Shown: positions 1 to 9,375 of the stretch, in pieces
Numbering within the stretch: position 1 is the first letter of the stretch
Layout: each line of letters opens with the position of its first letter
NCBI GenBank assembly: GCA_017619355.1
Contig: JAFZSO010000054.1
Span: forward strand, 1 to 48,388
Direction: 5' to 3'
Length of the DNA stretch: 48,388 nucleotides
DNA from: Muribaculaceae bacterium
GTDB lineage: Bacteria > Bacteroidota > Bacteroidia > Bacteroidales > Muribaculaceae
Translations under genes and position numbers: made by a program
Notes under the pieces: generated by a model
The model's database searches: none
Seen by the model: only the letters and a program-made list of their open reading frames with translations
What the model was told of the DNA's origin: nothing

Positions 1-68
1 CCATTCAATTAATTGCCAGTAATTGACAATTATGCACTAAATAGTATGCTAAATATGTTATTTTATGG

Positions 69-2912
69 CTATTTTCGAGCTAATTCACTGCCAATATAGC
101 CCGCTGTGATCGATTTAGTAGCCTTAGCCACCTCCTCAGGGGTGCCACAAGCCACCACTTCTCCCCCATTCCGGCCTCCCTCAGGACCCATGTCAATCAC
201 ATAGTCGGCACATTTTATCACATCCATATTGTGTTCTATCACCACAACGGTATTTCCTTTTTTGACCAATTTGTTCAATACGCCAAGCAGCACCTTGATA
301 TCCTCAAAGTGGAGACCGGTTGTAGGCTCATCCAGGATGTATAAAGTCTTGCCAGTGTCCTTTTTCGAGAGTTCTGCGGCAAGTTTCACGCGTTGGCTTT
401 CTCCGCCCGACAGCGTGCTCGACGGCTGGCCCAACTTAATGTACCCCAACCCTACTTCCTGCAGCACCTTGATTTTTTTGAGAATCACCGGCACAGCCTC
501 AAAGAATTCCACAGCCTGGTTAATGGTCATGTCGAGCACATCGGCTATCGATTTGCCTTTGAATTTCACCTCCAGCGTCTCGCGATTGTAGCGTTTTCCG
601 CCGCATTCCTCACACGGCACCAGCACATCGGGCAGGAAATTCATCTCCACCGTCTTGTAGCCGTTGCCCTTGCACACCTCACAGCGACCGCCAGAGATGT
701 TGAACGAGAAGCGACCGGGCTTATAAGCGCGTATTTTCGCCTCCGGAAGATTCACAAACAGGTTGCGTATGTCGGCAAACACGCCCGTGTAGGTAGCCGG
801 ATTGGAACGCGGCGTGCGACCCAGCGGCGACTGGTCCACCGTCACCACCTTATCTATATGCTCAAGACCCTCTATGCTGTCGTAGGGCAGCGGACTGGTC
901 ACCGAACGGTAAAGTTTCTGGCTGAGAATGGGTTGCAGCGTGGCATTGATCAGAGTGGACTTGCCACTGCCCGACACGCCCGTCACGCAGATGAAGGTGC
1001 CCAAGGGCAACTCCACATCCACATGCTTCAGGTTATTGCCGCTACAGCCCTTTAAAATCAGCTTGTGGCCGTTTCCCGTGCGCCGCTCGGCAGGCACTTC
1101 GATGCACTTGCTGCCGTTCAGATAGTCGGCCGTGAGCGTGTGCTGCTTCAGCATTTGCGCCGGAGTGCCAGCAAACACCACATGGCCACCCTTGCGGCCT
1201 GCCAGCGGACCTATGTCGACCACATAGTCGGCCTCGAGCATCATGTCGCGGTCATGCTCCACCACCACTATGGTATTGCCATCGTCACGCAACCGTTTCA
1301 GGGCCTCTATCAGCCGTTGGTTGTCGCGCTGGTGCAGACCGATGCTCGGTTCGTCGAGAATATACAGCACATTCACCAGCTGCGACCCTATCTGCGTAGC
1401 GAGCCTGATGCGCTGGCTCTCACCGCCCGAAAGTGAGGCCGACGTGCGGTTGAGCGACACATAGTCGAGCCCCACCTGCAGCAGGAAACTCAGGCGAGCG
1501 TTGATTTCCTTCACGATTTCAGCGGCAATCTTCCACTGCGTGGGCGTCACATGATTGTGCAGGTCACTCATCCAGTCGTGCAGCTCCGAGATATCCATGG
1601 CGGCAAGCTGCGCAATATTCTTCCCGTTGATGAAGAAGTGCAACGCCTCACGGTTCAATCGCTGGCCGCCACACTCGGGGCACGTGCAGCGCGAATAGAA
1701 CTGCCCTGCCCACTTCTGCGCCTGTGTCGTCGCGTCGTCGCTCTGCTGCATCTCTATGTATTTCACGAGACCGTCGTAGGCCATGAAGTAGTTCTTCATG
1801 CCCATCGTCTCGTTCTTCAGGTTCAGTTTCTCGTTGCTCCCGTTCATGATTTCGTCGAGCGCCTCATCGGGGATGTCCTTCAGCGGAGTGTCCAAGCTCA
1901 CGCCATACTTCTCGCAAATCGCTTCTATTTGCCAAAATATGACAGAATTCTTGTATTTTCCGAGTGGCAATATGCCCCCATTTTGAATGCTCGCCTCGCC
2001 ATCTGGCATGATTTTCTCACGGTCAATGATGTTCACAAACCCCAGTCCCTTGCACTTGGGACAGGCGCCCAGCGGCGAGTTGAACGAAAAATTGTGAGGC
2101 GCCGGATCCAGGTACGACAGACCCGTCGCAGGGTCCATCAGCGTCTTGCTGTAGTACGATACCTCATTGCTCTCGGCGTCGAGCACCATGAGCTGAGAAT
2201 CGCCCTGCTTGAACGCCAGATCCACCGTCTCGGCCAGCCGCTGCTGCATCTTGGCGGTCACGCGCATCCTGTCAATCACCAGCTCAATCGAGTGGTTCTT
2301 GTATCGGTCCACCTTCATGCCGAAGGTGATTTCACGCATTTCGCCATCGATGCGCACGTGCATATAGCCTTTCTTGCGCAACTGTTCAAACAGGTCCTTG
2401 TAGTGGCCCTTGCGGTTCTTCACCAGTGGTGCCAGCACATATATTTTATGGTCGTCGAACTTGTCAAGTATCAGGCTCACAATCTTTTCGGTCGAGTATT
2501 TCACCATTTTCTCGCCCGACAGATACGACACCGCCTCCGAGGCCCGTGCAAAGAGCAGACGCAGGTAGTCATATACCTCGGTGGTAGTGCCCACGGTGCT
2601 TCGCGGGTTCTTGTTCACCGTCTTCTGCCCTATTGATATCACAGGATTCAGCCCTGAAATGTGGTCGACGTCGGGTCGCTCAAACACGCCCAGCATGTTG
2701 CGGGCATACGACGAGAAGGTCTCCAGGTAACGCCTCTGGCCCTCGGCAAATATCGTGTCGAAGGCCAACGACGACTTGCCGCTGCCACTCAGCCCCGTGA
2801 TCACCGTGAGCCGGTAGTGCGGTATGTCGACGTCGATATTCTTCAGGTTATGCACGCGTGCGCCCAGCACGCGTAAATTTTCCGTTTCCTGTGCGGCCTC
2901 TTTCATTGTCAA
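69..2912 (-). CDS. uvrA: Excinuclease ABC subunit A (UvrA)
   Basis: UvrA is the damage-recognition ATPase of nucleotide excision repair; as a dimer it loads UvrB onto lesions in the cytoplasm. The 947-aa length is usual for the family. Both ABC modules are visible: Walker A GLSGSGKSSL near residues 40-49 and GVSGSGKSTL in the second half, two LSGGESQR signatures (followed by IRLA and VKLA), and Walker B segments ILDEPSIGLH and ILDEPTTGLH. Zinc-binding CxxC pairs are present (CPKCKG, CPECGG, CEVCKG, CEECGG). It is the last gene of a minus-strand run: its ATG lies 2 bp after the stop of the lytic transglycosylase, so the two are probably co-transcribed, an odd pairing of DNA repair with cell-wall turnover. 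Identification is secure. Confidence 0.98.
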   Translation of the reverse strand: MTMKEAAQETENLRVLGARVHNLKNIDVDIPHYRLTVITGLSGSGKSSLAFDTIFAEGQRRYLETFSSYARNMLGVFERPDVDHISGLNPVISIGQKTVNKNPRSTVGTTTEVYDYLRLLFARASEAVSYLSGEKMVKYSTEKIVSLILDKFDDHKIYVLAPLVKNRKGHYKDLFEQLRKKGYMHVRIDGEMREITFGMKVDRYKNHSIELVIDRMRVTAKMQQRLAETVDLAFKQGDSQLMVLDAESNEVSYYSKTLMDPATGLSYLDPAPHNFSFNSPLGACPKCKGLGFVNIIDREKIMPDGEASIQNGGILPLGKYKNSVIFWQIEAICEKYGVSLDTPLKDIPDEALDEIMNGSNEKLNLKNETMGMKNYFMAYDGLVKYIEMQQSDDATTQAQKWAGQFYSRCTCPECGGQRLNREALHFFINGKNIAQLAAMDISELHDWMSDLHNHVTPTQWKIAAEIVKEINARLSFLLQVGLDYVSLNRTSASLSGGESQRIRLATQIGSQLVNVLYILDEPSIGLHQRDNQRLIEALKRLRDDGNTIVVVEHDRDMMLEADYVVDIGPLAGRKGGHVVFAGTPAQMLKQHTLTADYLNGSKCIEVPAERRTGNGHKLILKGCSGNNLKHVDVELPLGTFICVTGVSGSGKSTLINATLQPILSQKLYRSVTSPLPYDSIEGLEHIDKVVTVDQSPLGRTPRSNPATYTGVFADIRNLFVNLPEAKIRAYKPGRFSFNISGGRCEVCKGNGYKTVEMNFLPDVLVPCEECGGKRYNRETLEVKFKGKSIADVLDMTINQAVEFFEAVPVILKKIKVLQEVGLGYIKLGQPSSTLSGGESQRVKLAAELSKKDTGKTLYILDEPTTGLHFEDIKVLLGVLNKLVKKGNTVVVIEHNMDVIKCADYVIDMGPEGGRNGGEVVACGTPEEVAKATKSITAGYIGSELARK

Positions 2913-2914
2913 TT

Positions 2915-3883
2915 TCAGTCAACAGTCCAGTTCTTGCTGTAGGTCGTGTACGATCGTTTGCTCCTGTACAGGTCCTTGTCCACAGGAATGCGCACCTTGT
3001 AGGTCTTGCCCGTTGAGTTGGTCAGTTTGCTCGCGCGTATCCACGGATTGGCCTCACGCAGCTGCGCATAGGTGATGTTGTGTGCCAGCGCCCAGCTGCT
3101 CCAATCAGCCACACTGCCGCTCACATCCACAGTGGTGTAGCTCACAGGCTGATACAGCTGATTCTTGTACAGTCGGTAGCCATAGCGCTTCGGGTCCTCG
3201 AAAAACATCTTGTAGGCGATGATTCTGAACACATAGCGCGTGGTTTCCTTGTTCAGATACAGGTCAAACGAGTTGCTCTGCGACTGCTTCGACAGTTCAC
3301 TCGAAATGGCCGACATACCGGCATTATACGAGGCTGCCACCGTGGGCCAGTGCTTGTAGCGGTTATAGGCCGACTTCAGATACTTGCACGCTGCCACGGT
3401 CGATTTCTCGGGGTCGTAGCGCTCATCTACCTCGCTGTCTACCTGCAGGCCATAGTCCTTCGCAGTGCCAGCAAGCAGTTGCCACATTCCGGCAGCTTTT
3501 GCGCTCGAGTAGGCATTGTAGTCCATCGAACTCTCGGTCACTGCCAGATACAGGAAGTCGAGGGGCACATTCTGCTCCTTGAGTATCTTGGCCAGCACCG
3601 GAAAGTAGCGGTTGGCGCGCTTGATGCACATGAGCGTGGTGGTGTGACCGTAGATTACGCCCGTCAGTTCGCGGTCAAGCCGTTCAAACATGTCCAGGCG
3701 GTCAAAACTCACCTTTTCGCCGCAGAATGTGTAGGTGGTGGGTATATCAGCATTGGCCGACACCGGGAACACGATGTTGCGGCTGCTGGTCGACGATTTC
3801 TTTTGAGCCTGAGCATTGCCCAGAACCAACAGGGAGGCCAGTATGATGGCCATCAGTCTTATATTATTCATTTTCAATGTCAT
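2915..3883 (-). CDS. Secreted lytic transglycosylase (SLT family, MltD-like)
   Basis: This 322-aa protein probably cleaves the MurNAc-GlcNAc bond of peptidoglycan in the periplasm. An N-terminal signal peptide (hydrophobic stretch about residues 9-26, ending AQA-Q) precedes the SLT domain. The family motif ESSMDYNAYSSAKAAGMWQL is clear, with the presumed catalytic glutamate at E117; ASYNAGM follows as the second SLT signature. The C-terminal 70 or so residues (ITYAQLREANPWIRASKL) look like a degenerate LysM-type peptidoglycan-binding module. ATG codons at 3883 and 3871 are both possible; both leave the signal peptide intact. It sits 38 bp after the CHU_C-domain gene and 2 bp before uvrA, so it is mid-operon. 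Confidence 0.9.
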   Translation of the reverse strand: MTLKMNNIRLMAIILASLLVLGNAQAQKKSSTSSRNIVFPVSANADIPTTYTFCGEKVSFDRLDMFERLDRELTGVIYGHTTTLMCIKRANRYFPVLAKILKEQNVPLDFLYLAVTESSMDYNAYSSAKAAGMWQLLAGTAKDYGLQVDSEVDERYDPEKSTVAACKYLKSAYNRYKHWPTVAASYNAGMSAISSELSKQSQSNSFDLYLNKETTRYVFRIIAYKMFFEDPKRYGYRLYKNQLYQPVSYTTVDVSGSVADWSSWALAHNITYAQLREANPWIRASKLTNSTGKTYKVRIPVDKDLYRSKRSYTTYSKNWTVD

Positions 3884-3921
3884 TTATTTGCTTGTTTTCT
3901 GTTTTCTTGCGAAAGGAATTC

Positions 3922-5292
3922 CTATTCCACAACACCTCCACCGTCAGGAACAGTCCCGCCATCGCTATAGCCGCCACCATAAGGATTCTCCTTGTAGCGT
4001 ATGATGTTGATGTCGCCACTCAACTTGTACTTCTTGCCGTCAGAGCCCTTGGCCTGTATCACATAGTAGTACACGCCCGGCTTCACCAGCTTGCCTCCGT
4101 ATGTGCCGTCCCATCCCTGCGAGGGGTCGGTCAACTCAATAATCTTGTTACCCCACATGTTGAATATCCAGCAATGGAATTCCACAATCGACTTGTACGA
4201 TACTTTCCAAACGTCGTTATTGCCATCAGGGGTATCTGGTGTAAACACATTGGGGCAATACAGTTCCGATTCGCCAATGTTCACTGTGTAGGGCTCACTA
4301 TAGGCCTCACAACTGCCGTCGGCGTTCGAGCCCACAAACCGCCAGTAGAAAGTGCCAGCCTCCTCAAAGGTCTGCTCCACCTCGTCCTGGTTCAACCTGA
4401 GCACCAGATTGTTGAAATCGGAATCATACGACATCTGCCACTCTTTGTGCTCCACAGCATCAGTGCAGTACGATGTGAAGGTGATAGTCACCGGAGCCGA
4501 GCCGCCCAGAGTTGCGCCCTGCTCCTGTTTCTCGTTGTCGTTGTTGCGTTCTTGCTGCACAGCAGTGGTATGCACATCCACAGCATTCGTCATATAGGTG
4601 CCGCGGCTCTCTATCTCAACATTTTCGTCCCAGAACTGCAGGAAACGGTCGCCCCACAGGCTGAAGGTCGTGTTGCACAACGGAGCAGGAACCACAATGG
4701 TGCTTTTCAGGCCCGACTGCATCTCCAGCGTGTCGACCTGTATCCATGAGGTCTCATCGTCACTCCACACCAGCGTCTTATAGCTCAGTTTCATCTTGCG
4801 GTCAAGCACCTGGTGCGCACCCGTTATCGTGTAGTAGCCTATGTCCTTTCCCGTGCCGTTCACATGCAGGGTCGCAGTGCCGCAGTCCGATGCATCCTCG
4901 GGTTCAATGCTGTGCAACCGCAGGTAGTATTCCTTATAGTTCACCACCCACACAAAGGTGCGGTCGGTTCCTTCCTCAATAATATAACCCTTATTAGCAG
5001 AGATGTCATTCAGCGTGGTTTCCCGACCGTTGGTTTTGATGTCCGTCAACTCGGTGGCATAACCGCCGCCGCCTTCGCCATACACATACCACACCACTTT
5101 CTGGTCGGTCATGGCGTCATAGTGCATACTCACGCCGTCGGTGTCATACAGCACATATATCTTGTTCAACCCCGTCGATTTCGCCGGAGTTTCCTCATAG
5201 ATGGCCTTACTGTTGCCCGTAAACCTGACCTGCGACTGCGCCAACAGCGCCACACAGGCCATAATAGTTGTGATTATTTGTCGAGTTCTCAT
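3922..5292 (-). CDS. Secreted protein with gliding-motility-associated (CHU_C) C-terminal domain
   Basis: A 456-aa exported protein of unknown function. The reading frame is open to a TTG at 5301, but that TTG lies inside a promoter-like TATCTTTG, so the ATG at 5292 (MRTRQIITTIMACVALLAQ, a signal peptide) is preferred. The middle resembles Ig-like or PKD-like beta sandwiches (for example AGTFYWRFVGSNADGSCEAY). Residues roughly 350-435 match the CHU_C family (YCPNVFTPDTPDGNNDVW, then FNMWGNKIIE, GWDGTYGGKLVKPGVYYYV). In many Bacteroidetes this domain is a type B sorting signal for the type IX secretion system. Unusually, a glycine-rich tail of about 25 residues follows the domain. It is first in the run with the lytic transglycosylase and uvrA. 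The domain call is firm; the biological role is unknown. Confidence 0.8.
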   Translation of the reverse strand: MRTRQIITTIMACVALLAQSQVRFTGNSKAIYEETPAKSTGLNKIYVLYDTDGVSMHYDAMTDQKVVWYVYGEGGGGYATELTDIKTNGRETTLNDISANKGYIIEEGTDRTFVWVVNYKEYYLRLHSIEPEDASDCGTATLHVNGTGKDIGYYTITGAHQVLDRKMKLSYKTLVWSDDETSWIQVDTLEMQSGLKSTIVVPAPLCNTTFSLWGDRFLQFWDENVEIESRGTYMTNAVDVHTTAVQQERNNDNEKQEQGATLGGSAPVTITFTSYCTDAVEHKEWQMSYDSDFNNLVLRLNQDEVEQTFEEAGTFYWRFVGSNADGSCEAYSEPYTVNIGESELYCPNVFTPDTPDGNNDVWKVSYKSIVEFHCWIFNMWGNKIIELTDPSQGWDGTYGGKLVKPGVYYYVIQAKGSDGKKYKLSGDINIIRYKENPYGGGYSDGGTVPDGGGVVE

Positions 5293-5298
5293 AAACTG

Positions 5299-5306
5299 CA
5301 AAGATA
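5299..5306 (-). promoter_or_regulatory. Promoter -7 box TATCTTTG for the CHU_C-domain gene
   Basis: On the minus strand TATCTTTG is a perfect match to the Bacteroidetes TAnnTTTG box. It ends only 7 nt before the ATG at 5292, so a normally placed transcription start would give an mRNA with almost no leader. No good TTTG -33 box is seen at the right distance. Confidence 0.45.
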
Positions 5307-5388
5307 AAGATTATTTGCCTTAATAACGAATACCTACCCTCTTAAATTGTGTTTCTTAACCTTTTTTTCATCGTTCCACCCTCATTTG

Positions 5389-5420
5389 TTTGCTTTTCAC
5401 GCAATAAGTCACTAATTTTG
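5389..5420 (+). promoter_or_regulatory. Promoter for the SNF symporter gene
   Basis: TTTG at 5389-5392, a 20-bp spacer and TAATTTTG at 5413-5420 match the Bacteroidetes sigma factor consensus exactly. The gene starts 30 bp downstream. Confidence 0.7.
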
Positions 5421-5450
5421 CCAAAGTCATGAAATTCTAATACTTCCATT

Positions 5451-6794
5451 ATGAGAGAAAGAGTAGGTTTTGGTTCAAGGATGGGAGCTATCGCTGCAAC
5501 GGTAGGCTCCGCTGTGGGTTTAGGCAACATCTGGCGATTCCCTTACGAGGCCGGACAGAACGGAGGCGGTGCCTTCATCCTCGTCTACATCGTGTGCGTC
5601 GTCTTGCTCGGTGTCCCTATCATCATGAGTGAGTTCATCATAGGCCGCTCCACTCACAAGAGCATGATGGGCGCACTCAAGGAACTGAAGCCCAAATCCA
5701 AGATCTATAACTTCACTTATGTGTGTATCACCGGCGCCGTGGTCACGCTCGGCTTCTACAGCGTGGTGTGCGGCTGGGTCATGGAATACCTGTTCCGGGC
5801 CATTGGCGGCGGACTCTCGGGGCACACCCCGCAGGAGTACAACCAGATATTCAGCAGTTTCGTGGGCGACGGTTTCCGCTGTGTCTTGTGGACGGTGCTT
5901 TTCCTCGCCATCAACTTCTGGGTCGTCAGCCGCGGTGTCAAGAAGGGCATTGAGCGGGTGTCCAGCGTCATGATGCCCCTGCTCTTCCTCCTGCTCATCA
6001 TTTTCTGCGTGAATTCGCTCATGCTCCCCAATGCCCACAAAGGGCTTAAGTTCCTCCTCTACCCCGACTTCTCGCAGCTCACCTGGAAGGGTGTGCTCGA
6101 CGCCATGGGGCAGGCATTCATGTCGCTCTCGCTGGGTGTGGCCATGCTCATCACCTACTCTTCCTACTTTAGCGACAAGATGTCGCTCACGCGCGATGCC
6201 ACCGTCATCTCGGTGCTCGACACCCTCGTAGCCATTCTCGCCGGCATCGTCATCTTCCCCGCCGTATTCTCCTTTGGCATGCAGCCCGAAGCCGGTCCCA
6301 AGCTCATCTTTGAGATTCTCCCCTCTATCTTCCAGCAGATGCCTGGTGGCTACATCTGGGCAGTGCTCTTCTTCCTGCTGCTCATTTTCGCCTCGCTCAC
6401 CAGCACCATCTCCATCAGCGAGATCACCATCGCCTTCTTCATCGAGGAGCGCAACATGAGCCGCAACAAGGCCACCCTGTGCTGTGCCATACCTGTGGTG
6501 GTCATTGCCACACTCAGCGCGCTCTCGTTCAATCTGCTCAGCGATATCACGCTGTGGGGAATGAATCTCTTCGACCTCTTCAACTATGCGGCAAGCAATG
6601 TGTTCATGCTCTTGGGTGGACTCTTCACGGCCGTGTTCGTAGGCTGGTTCCTCGACAAGCGCATCGTCACCGAGCAGCTCACCAACCGGGGCACCATCAA
6701 GAGTTATGCCCAGCCTTACATCATCTTCTGCTTGCGTTATGTGGCACCGGTCACCGTGTGCCTCATCTTCCTCTATTTCGTGGGACTTATTTAA
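5451..6794 (+). CDS. Sodium-dependent symporter of the SNF (neurotransmitter:sodium symporter) family
   Basis: A 447-aa inner-membrane protein that most likely couples sodium entry to uptake of an amino acid or similar small solute. The N-terminus carries the family hallmark: GSAVGLGNIWRFPYEAGQNG, the unwound TM1 region that lines the sodium and substrate sites in LeuT-type structures. About eleven hydrophobic segments follow, and SLSLGVAMLITYSSYFS matches the TM6 region. The ATG at 5451 is supported by the usual charged start (MRERVGFGSRMG) and a consensus promoter 30 bp upstream. It is monocistronic and convergent with the Na/Pi transporter, with a shared hairpin between them. The substrate cannot be read from sequence. 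Confidence 0.93.
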   Translation: MRERVGFGSRMGAIAATVGSAVGLGNIWRFPYEAGQNGGGAFILVYIVCVVLLGVPIIMSEFIIGRSTHKSMMGALKELKPKSKIYNFTYVCITGAVVTLGFYSVVCGWVMEYLFRAIGGGLSGHTPQEYNQIFSSFVGDGFRCVLWTVLFLAINFWVVSRGVKKGIERVSSVMMPLLFLLLIIFCVNSLMLPNAHKGLKFLLYPDFSQLTWKGVLDAMGQAFMSLSLGVAMLITYSSYFSDKMSLTRDATVISVLDTLVAILAGIVIFPAVFSFGMQPEAGPKLIFEILPSIFQQMPGGYIWAVLFFLLLIFASLTSTISISEITIAFFIEERNMSRNKATLCCAIPVVVIATLSALSFNLLSDITLWGMNLFDLFNYAASNVFMLLGGLFTAVFVGWFLDKRIVTEQLTNRGTIKSYAQPYIIFCLRYVAPVTVCLIFLYFVGLI

Positions 6795-6808
6795 CCCAAC
6801 AACATAAC

Positions 6809-6841
6809 AAGGGCGGTTGTCAATTCTAGACAACCGCCCTT
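6809..6841. terminator. Hairpin terminator between convergent transporter genes
   Basis: A perfect 13-bp stem (AAGGGCGGTTGTC / GACAACCGCCCTT) with a 7-nt loop lies 14 bp after the SNF stop and 20 bp after the end of the converging Na/Pi gene. There is no long T tract on either side, but position and strength suggest a bidirectional terminator. Confidence 0.75.
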
Positions 6842-6861
6842 GCTGTATCTATATGCCGCTT

Positions 6862-8598
6862 CTATTTCCCGTAGCGGGCTTCCACCACGTTCACCACGTA
6901 GTCGCCCAGCTTTTCGCATTCGCATATCAAGTCGGTGAATGCCGTACCCACTGCGTAGTTGTATTCGTGCTCGTTCACCTTCAGCGCATTTTCGGCACGT
7001 AGCTTGTCGCGCAGCGAGTTGATGTCGTTCTCGATTCTGAACGACTCCTTGATGGAGATTCCCATCTCCTCTTCCGAGTCTTTCAGTACCACAATCATCT
7101 GGTCGAGAGCCTTGACCGTGAGCCTCATCATGCGGCGCACGGCCTCCTTCTGCTGCTCGGTCAGCGACACATTCGACGGCTTCTGACGGTTCATCGTACG
7201 GGCCAGATTGAAGCACGCGTCGCCTATACTCTCTATTTCGCCTATCTGACGCAGCATCATCCTGATCTTGGCCTTCGACTCATCACTCAGGTGCGCGTCG
7301 CTCACACGCTCCAGGAAGCGCGCAATCTCCAGTTCAGTGCGGTCAGATACGTCTTCGCCATCTTCAATGCTCTGAAACAGCTTGTCGAACTCTTCCTTCT
7401 CGGTTATATCAAACAGCTGGCGAACCTCGTTGAACAGCGCCTTGATCTGGCCACCAAAGTGAGCCACCTCGCGCTGAGCTTGCAGAATGGCGATTTCCGG
7501 CGTCTGCACAAGACCTGCATTGATGTAGCGCAGGCGAACGGTCTTCTCTGCATCCTCACCACCCTCTTCCACTGGTTTCGGTTTAATCAGTCGGCACACC
7601 AGTTTCTCGATTTGAGGCACAAACCATATCAGGATAAAGGTGTTCATCAGGTTGAAACAGGTGTGGAAGGTTGCCAGCACCACGCTCAGCTTGGCGGCAT
7701 TGGCAAAGAACACATCCTGTGGCACTGATGTGCGCGTCATCGATGAATCATAGCCCACAAGTGAGCACACGCCATCGACAAACGGGTGCAGCACAGCCAA
7801 TATCCAGACCACACCAAACAGGTTGAACAGCATGTGGGCAAGTGCAGCTCTGCGCGCCTGTGTCGAGGCTGTCAGTGCTGCCAGGTTAGAAGTCACCGTT
7901 GTACCAATGTTCTCACCCATCACAAGCGCAATACCTTGATAGATGGGCAATGCGCCGCTCGAGCACAAGATCATCGTGATAGCCATCACGGCTGCCGACG
8001 ATTGCACACACATGGTCAGCACACCGCCTATCAGCAAGAACACGATGGTGGTCAGGAAACTGTCGGGATTGAACGACTGGAAGAAGTTCAGCACGGCCTC
8101 CTGCTCGCCCAGGTTCATGTCAATACCCGTCTGGCGCAATGTGCCCAGACCCAGGAACATGAAGGCAAGACCAAACAAAAAACCGCCCACATTCTTCTGT
8201 TTTTTGCGGTATATGAGCAGCAGCGCTATCAGGAATGCCGGCCACACAAGATCGGTGATGTTGAACGAGAAGCCCGCCGACATGATCCACGCCGTGAGCG
8301 TCGTACCGATATTGGCACCCATAATCACGCTGATAGCCTGTGCCAGTGTGAGCAACTCGGCATTCACAAACGACACCGTCATCACGGTCGTTGCCGTCGA
8401 ACTCTGCACGGCAGCCGTCACCGTTACACCGGTCAGTACACCCGTGAAACGGTTTGTCGTCATCTTCCCAAGCACATTACGAAGCTGTGGACCTGCCATC
8501 TTCTGAAGCATTTCACTCATCTGCTTCATACCGAATATCAGCAATGCCAGCGAACCCAGCATTCTGAGTATCAGTATCACAATCTCGTTGTTTCCCAT
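6862..8598 (-). CDS. Na/Pi cotransporter family protein with C-terminal PhoU-like domain
   Basis: A 578-aa inner-membrane protein, probably a sodium-coupled phosphate carrier. The N-terminal 340 residues hold two inverted-repeat halves, each with the QSS signature of the NptA/SLC34 group (QSST at 65-68, QSSA at 199-202) and the matching GANIGTT and GENIGTT motifs. Residues from about 365 onward are hydrophilic and helical, as in PhoU domains (FNEVRQLFDI, RMMLRQIGEIESIGDACFNLART). The fusion of a NptA-type carrier to a PhoU-like tail is common in Bacteroidetes and suggests internal control by phosphate status. The start MGNNEIVILILRMLG leads directly into TM1. A TATTTTTG box lies 81 bp upstream. 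Confidence 0.93.
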   Translation of the reverse strand: MGNNEIVILILRMLGSLALLIFGMKQMSEMLQKMAGPQLRNVLGKMTTNRFTGVLTGVTVTAAVQSSTATTVMTVSFVNAELLTLAQAISVIMGANIGTTLTAWIMSAGFSFNITDLVWPAFLIALLLIYRKKQKNVGGFLFGLAFMFLGLGTLRQTGIDMNLGEQEAVLNFFQSFNPDSFLTTIVFLLIGGVLTMCVQSSAAVMAITMILCSSGALPIYQGIALVMGENIGTTVTSNLAALTASTQARRAALAHMLFNLFGVVWILAVLHPFVDGVCSLVGYDSSMTRTSVPQDVFFANAAKLSVVLATFHTCFNLMNTFILIWFVPQIEKLVCRLIKPKPVEEGGEDAEKTVRLRYINAGLVQTPEIAILQAQREVAHFGGQIKALFNEVRQLFDITEKEEFDKLFQSIEDGEDVSDRTELEIARFLERVSDAHLSDESKAKIRMMLRQIGEIESIGDACFNLARTMNRQKPSNVSLTEQQKEAVRRMMRLTVKALDQMIVVLKDSEEEMGISIKESFRIENDINSLRDKLRAENALKVNEHEYNYAVGTAFTDLICECEKLGDYVVNVVEARYGK

Positions 8599-8678
8599 AT
8601 TCTATTTGATTATTTTTTGTTTCTGAACCTAAAAAACACTTTGATCGGCCTGACGACCGATTCGGGTTTTCAACACTA

Positions 8679-8686
8679 CAAAAATA
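8679..8686 (-). promoter_or_regulatory. Putative -7 box TATTTTTG for the Na/Pi gene
   Basis: The minus-strand sequence TATTTTTG fits TAnnTTTG and lies between the protease gene and the Na/Pi gene, suggesting the two have separate transcripts. A convincing -33 box is not seen, and the region is AT-rich, so chance is possible. Confidence 0.4.
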
Positions 8687-8742
8687 ATCAAATTTTCCGA
8701 AATTCCTACATTTCCCCCTATCTTTTTTCTCAAAAAAGTGGA

Positions 8743-9375
8743 TCAGCGTCCAGACGGCATAAATCGTTTGATGTGACTCGACTTGAACACCCAGCATGTA
8801 TTCTCCTCATAGCGCCGCATCAGTCCCTGATGCTGAGCACCTATTCCCAGAAATCCGCCAGCTGGAGGCTCATAAAAGTCACGCCCCATCGTCAGCATAC
8901 CATACACTTTTCCGTCCTTCAGCACTGGGCAACCGCTTGCCCCATGCGTGATGCGATCGGCGGTCGAAATCTGAAAATATCCTTCTTCGTCGGCATTGCC
9001 ACGCACAATGCACGGCGTTATTACCTGTTCCAACTTGCCATTGCGCATTTGCCAGCAAAGCACCTCCAGTTCGTCGCCTTTCTCGGCATCTTTGTCACTT
9101 AACGACAATGGACTCGGCAGGGTTCCCACAGGATAAATCGCCACATCATAGCCCAGTTTATCCTCAGCCTGCACCTGACGCGGCCACCACATGATATGCT
9201 CTAACGGAAAGTAAAGACCCGCATTCCGCACATAATAGGTCTGTACCCTATCCAGCACATGACCCGCCGTGAGCAGATGGTTCTCTATCAGGAATGCTGT
9301 TCCGGCAAACGACCGTTCGTCGCCTGCACGCCTCATGATAGGCACCACATAGTTCTTGATCTCCACCTGTTCCAT
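8743..9375 (-). CDS. Trypsin-like serine protease without signal peptide
   Basis: A 210-aa protein with a complete chymotrypsin-fold triad: H39 in LLTAGHVL, D77 in GYDVAIYPV, and S147 in THGASGCPVL, where GASGCP is the nucleophile loop. No signal peptide, membrane segment or PDZ domain is visible, so it seems to act in the cytoplasm. It is much shorter than DegP/HtrA proteins. The substrate is unknown. Stand-alone cytoplasmic trypsin-fold proteins occur both as housekeeping proteins and as effectors in some defence loci, but nothing around it is defence-related. It is upstream of and co-directional with the Na/Pi gene, with a 144-bp gap. Confidence 0.8.
   Translation of the reverse strand: MEQVEIKNYVVPIMRRAGDERSFAGTAFLIENHLLTAGHVLDRVQTYYVRNAGLYFPLEHIMWWPRQVQAEDKLGYDVAIYPVGTLPSPLSLSDKDAEKGDELEVLCWQMRNGKLEQVITPCIVRGNADEEGYFQISTADRITHGASGCPVLKDGKVYGMLTMGRDFYEPPAGGFLGIGAQHQGLMRRYEENTCWVFKSSHIKRFMPSGR

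Noticed and set aside
5520-6833. 437-codon minus-strand open frame opposite the SNF symporter
   Set aside because: Its product is an extremely E/D/H/G-rich string produced by reading the hydrophobic transporter backwards; not a plausible protein.
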